Below the pieces are notes generated by a model that did no database searches, was not told the origin of the DNA, and saw nothing but the letters and a program-made list of their open reading frames with translations. Both the position numbers and the translations under genes were made by a program. Positions 5,066 through 5,393 of a DNA stretch of 5,393 nucleotides are shown one piece after another. Within the stretch, counting starts at the first letter, position 1. Every line of letters begins with the position of its first letter. This DNA comes from Bacteroidota bacterium (GTDB lineage Bacteria; Bacteroidota; Bacteroidia; Flavobacteriales_D; Crocinitomicaceae), in NCBI GenBank assembly GCA_024280195.1, contig JAJRQP010000226.1, positions 1 to 5,393 of the forward strand, read 5' to 3'.

Positions 5066-5393
5066 TTATTTCAATTTAACATAAGCACTTAAACCATGAA
5101 GTCCCCCTTCACGACCGAACCCACTTTCTTTATAACCTCCAAAAGGCGAAGTAGGATCAAATTTATTATACGTATTTGCCCAAATAACTCCTGCATTCAA
5201 CTTAGTTGTCAAATTGAAGATGCGAGAACCTTTGTCTGTCAAAATACCTGCTGCTAATCCATAAGGAGAATTATTAGCCTTCTGAATAACCTCATCCACT
5301 GTTCTAAATGTTTGAATTGTTAATACAGGACCAAAAATTTCTTCTTGAACAATGGTACTTGATTGCGCCACATCCATAAACAATGTTGGCGGG
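5066..5393 (-). CDS. Aldehyde dehydrogenase, C-terminal 108 residues only
   Basis: The frame is open to the right edge, so the N-terminus, cofactor-binding part and catalytic cysteine lie outside the window. A TTG at 5383 can mimic a start, but the frame continues upstream with P-P-T, giving PPTLFMDVAQSST, the usual ALDH segment before QEEIFGPVL. The second glutamate of EEIFGPV corresponds to Glu399 of human ALDH2, which contacts the nicotinamide ribose. The later segments ANNSPYGLAAGI, NAGVIWANTYN and SPFGGYKESGFGREGG are the standard C-terminal ALDH signatures, and the protein ends GLSAYVKLK. ALDHs oxidise aldehydes to acids with NAD(P)+; the substrate cannot be told from this part. The TAA stop is 2 nt before the ATG of the ALDH-like partner at 4182-5063, so the two are very probably made together and act as a pair. 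Confidence 0.93.
   Translation of the reverse strand, partial: PPTLFMDVAQSSTIVQEEIFGPVLTIQTFRTVDEVIQKANNSPYGLAAGILTDKGSRIFNLTTKLNAGVIWANTYNKFDPTSPFGGYKESGFGREGGLHGLSAYVKLK

Overview
The window looks like chromosomal DNA from a member of the Bacteroidota, most likely a Flavobacteriia or Crocinitomicaceae-type organism. The evidence is low GC content, A/T-rich start regions with almost no Shine-Dalgarno sequence, several matches to the Bacteroidota -7 promoter box TAnnTTTG, a gcvH / VanZ-like / TonB gene order, and a DUF6089-like outer-membrane protein start. Species cannot be named from the sequence.

Left block (1-2262, all minus strand, read right to left): prfB (release factor 2), an ArsC-family glutaredoxin-like reductase, a 124-residue protein I do not recognise, and the signal-peptide end of a DUF6089-like protein that runs off the left edge. 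The gap between prfB and arsC holds a 76-nt imperfect palindrome. prfB and gcvH are divergent, with a TAnnTTTG box on each strand in the short gap between them.

Middle block (2376-3867, plus strand): gcvH (lipoyl carrier H protein of glycine cleavage), a four-helix VanZ-like membrane protein with a probable TTG start 11 nt later, and an energy-transducer TonB protein. A strong stem-loop terminator with a GAAA loop and A/T tracts on both sides closes this block.

Gap 3868-4181: no gene. After the terminator it holds an A/T-armed hairpin, an approximate direct repeat, and a roughly 110-bp element bounded by perfect 9-bp inverted repeats with further nested inverted repeats. It resembles a dispersed palindromic element or MITE-like sequence.

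Right block (4182-5393, minus strand): the C-terminal part of an aldehyde dehydrogenase (cut by the right edge), followed after 2 nt by a 293-residue ALDH-like protein. The latter keeps the N-terminal Rossmann-type part but lacks the catalytic cysteine region. Together they look like ALDH16, a catalytic ALDH plus a non-catalytic Rossmann/beta-flap domain, split over two coupled genes. This is the most interesting protein-level observation in the window. Most of the remaining genes are ordinary housekeeping genes.
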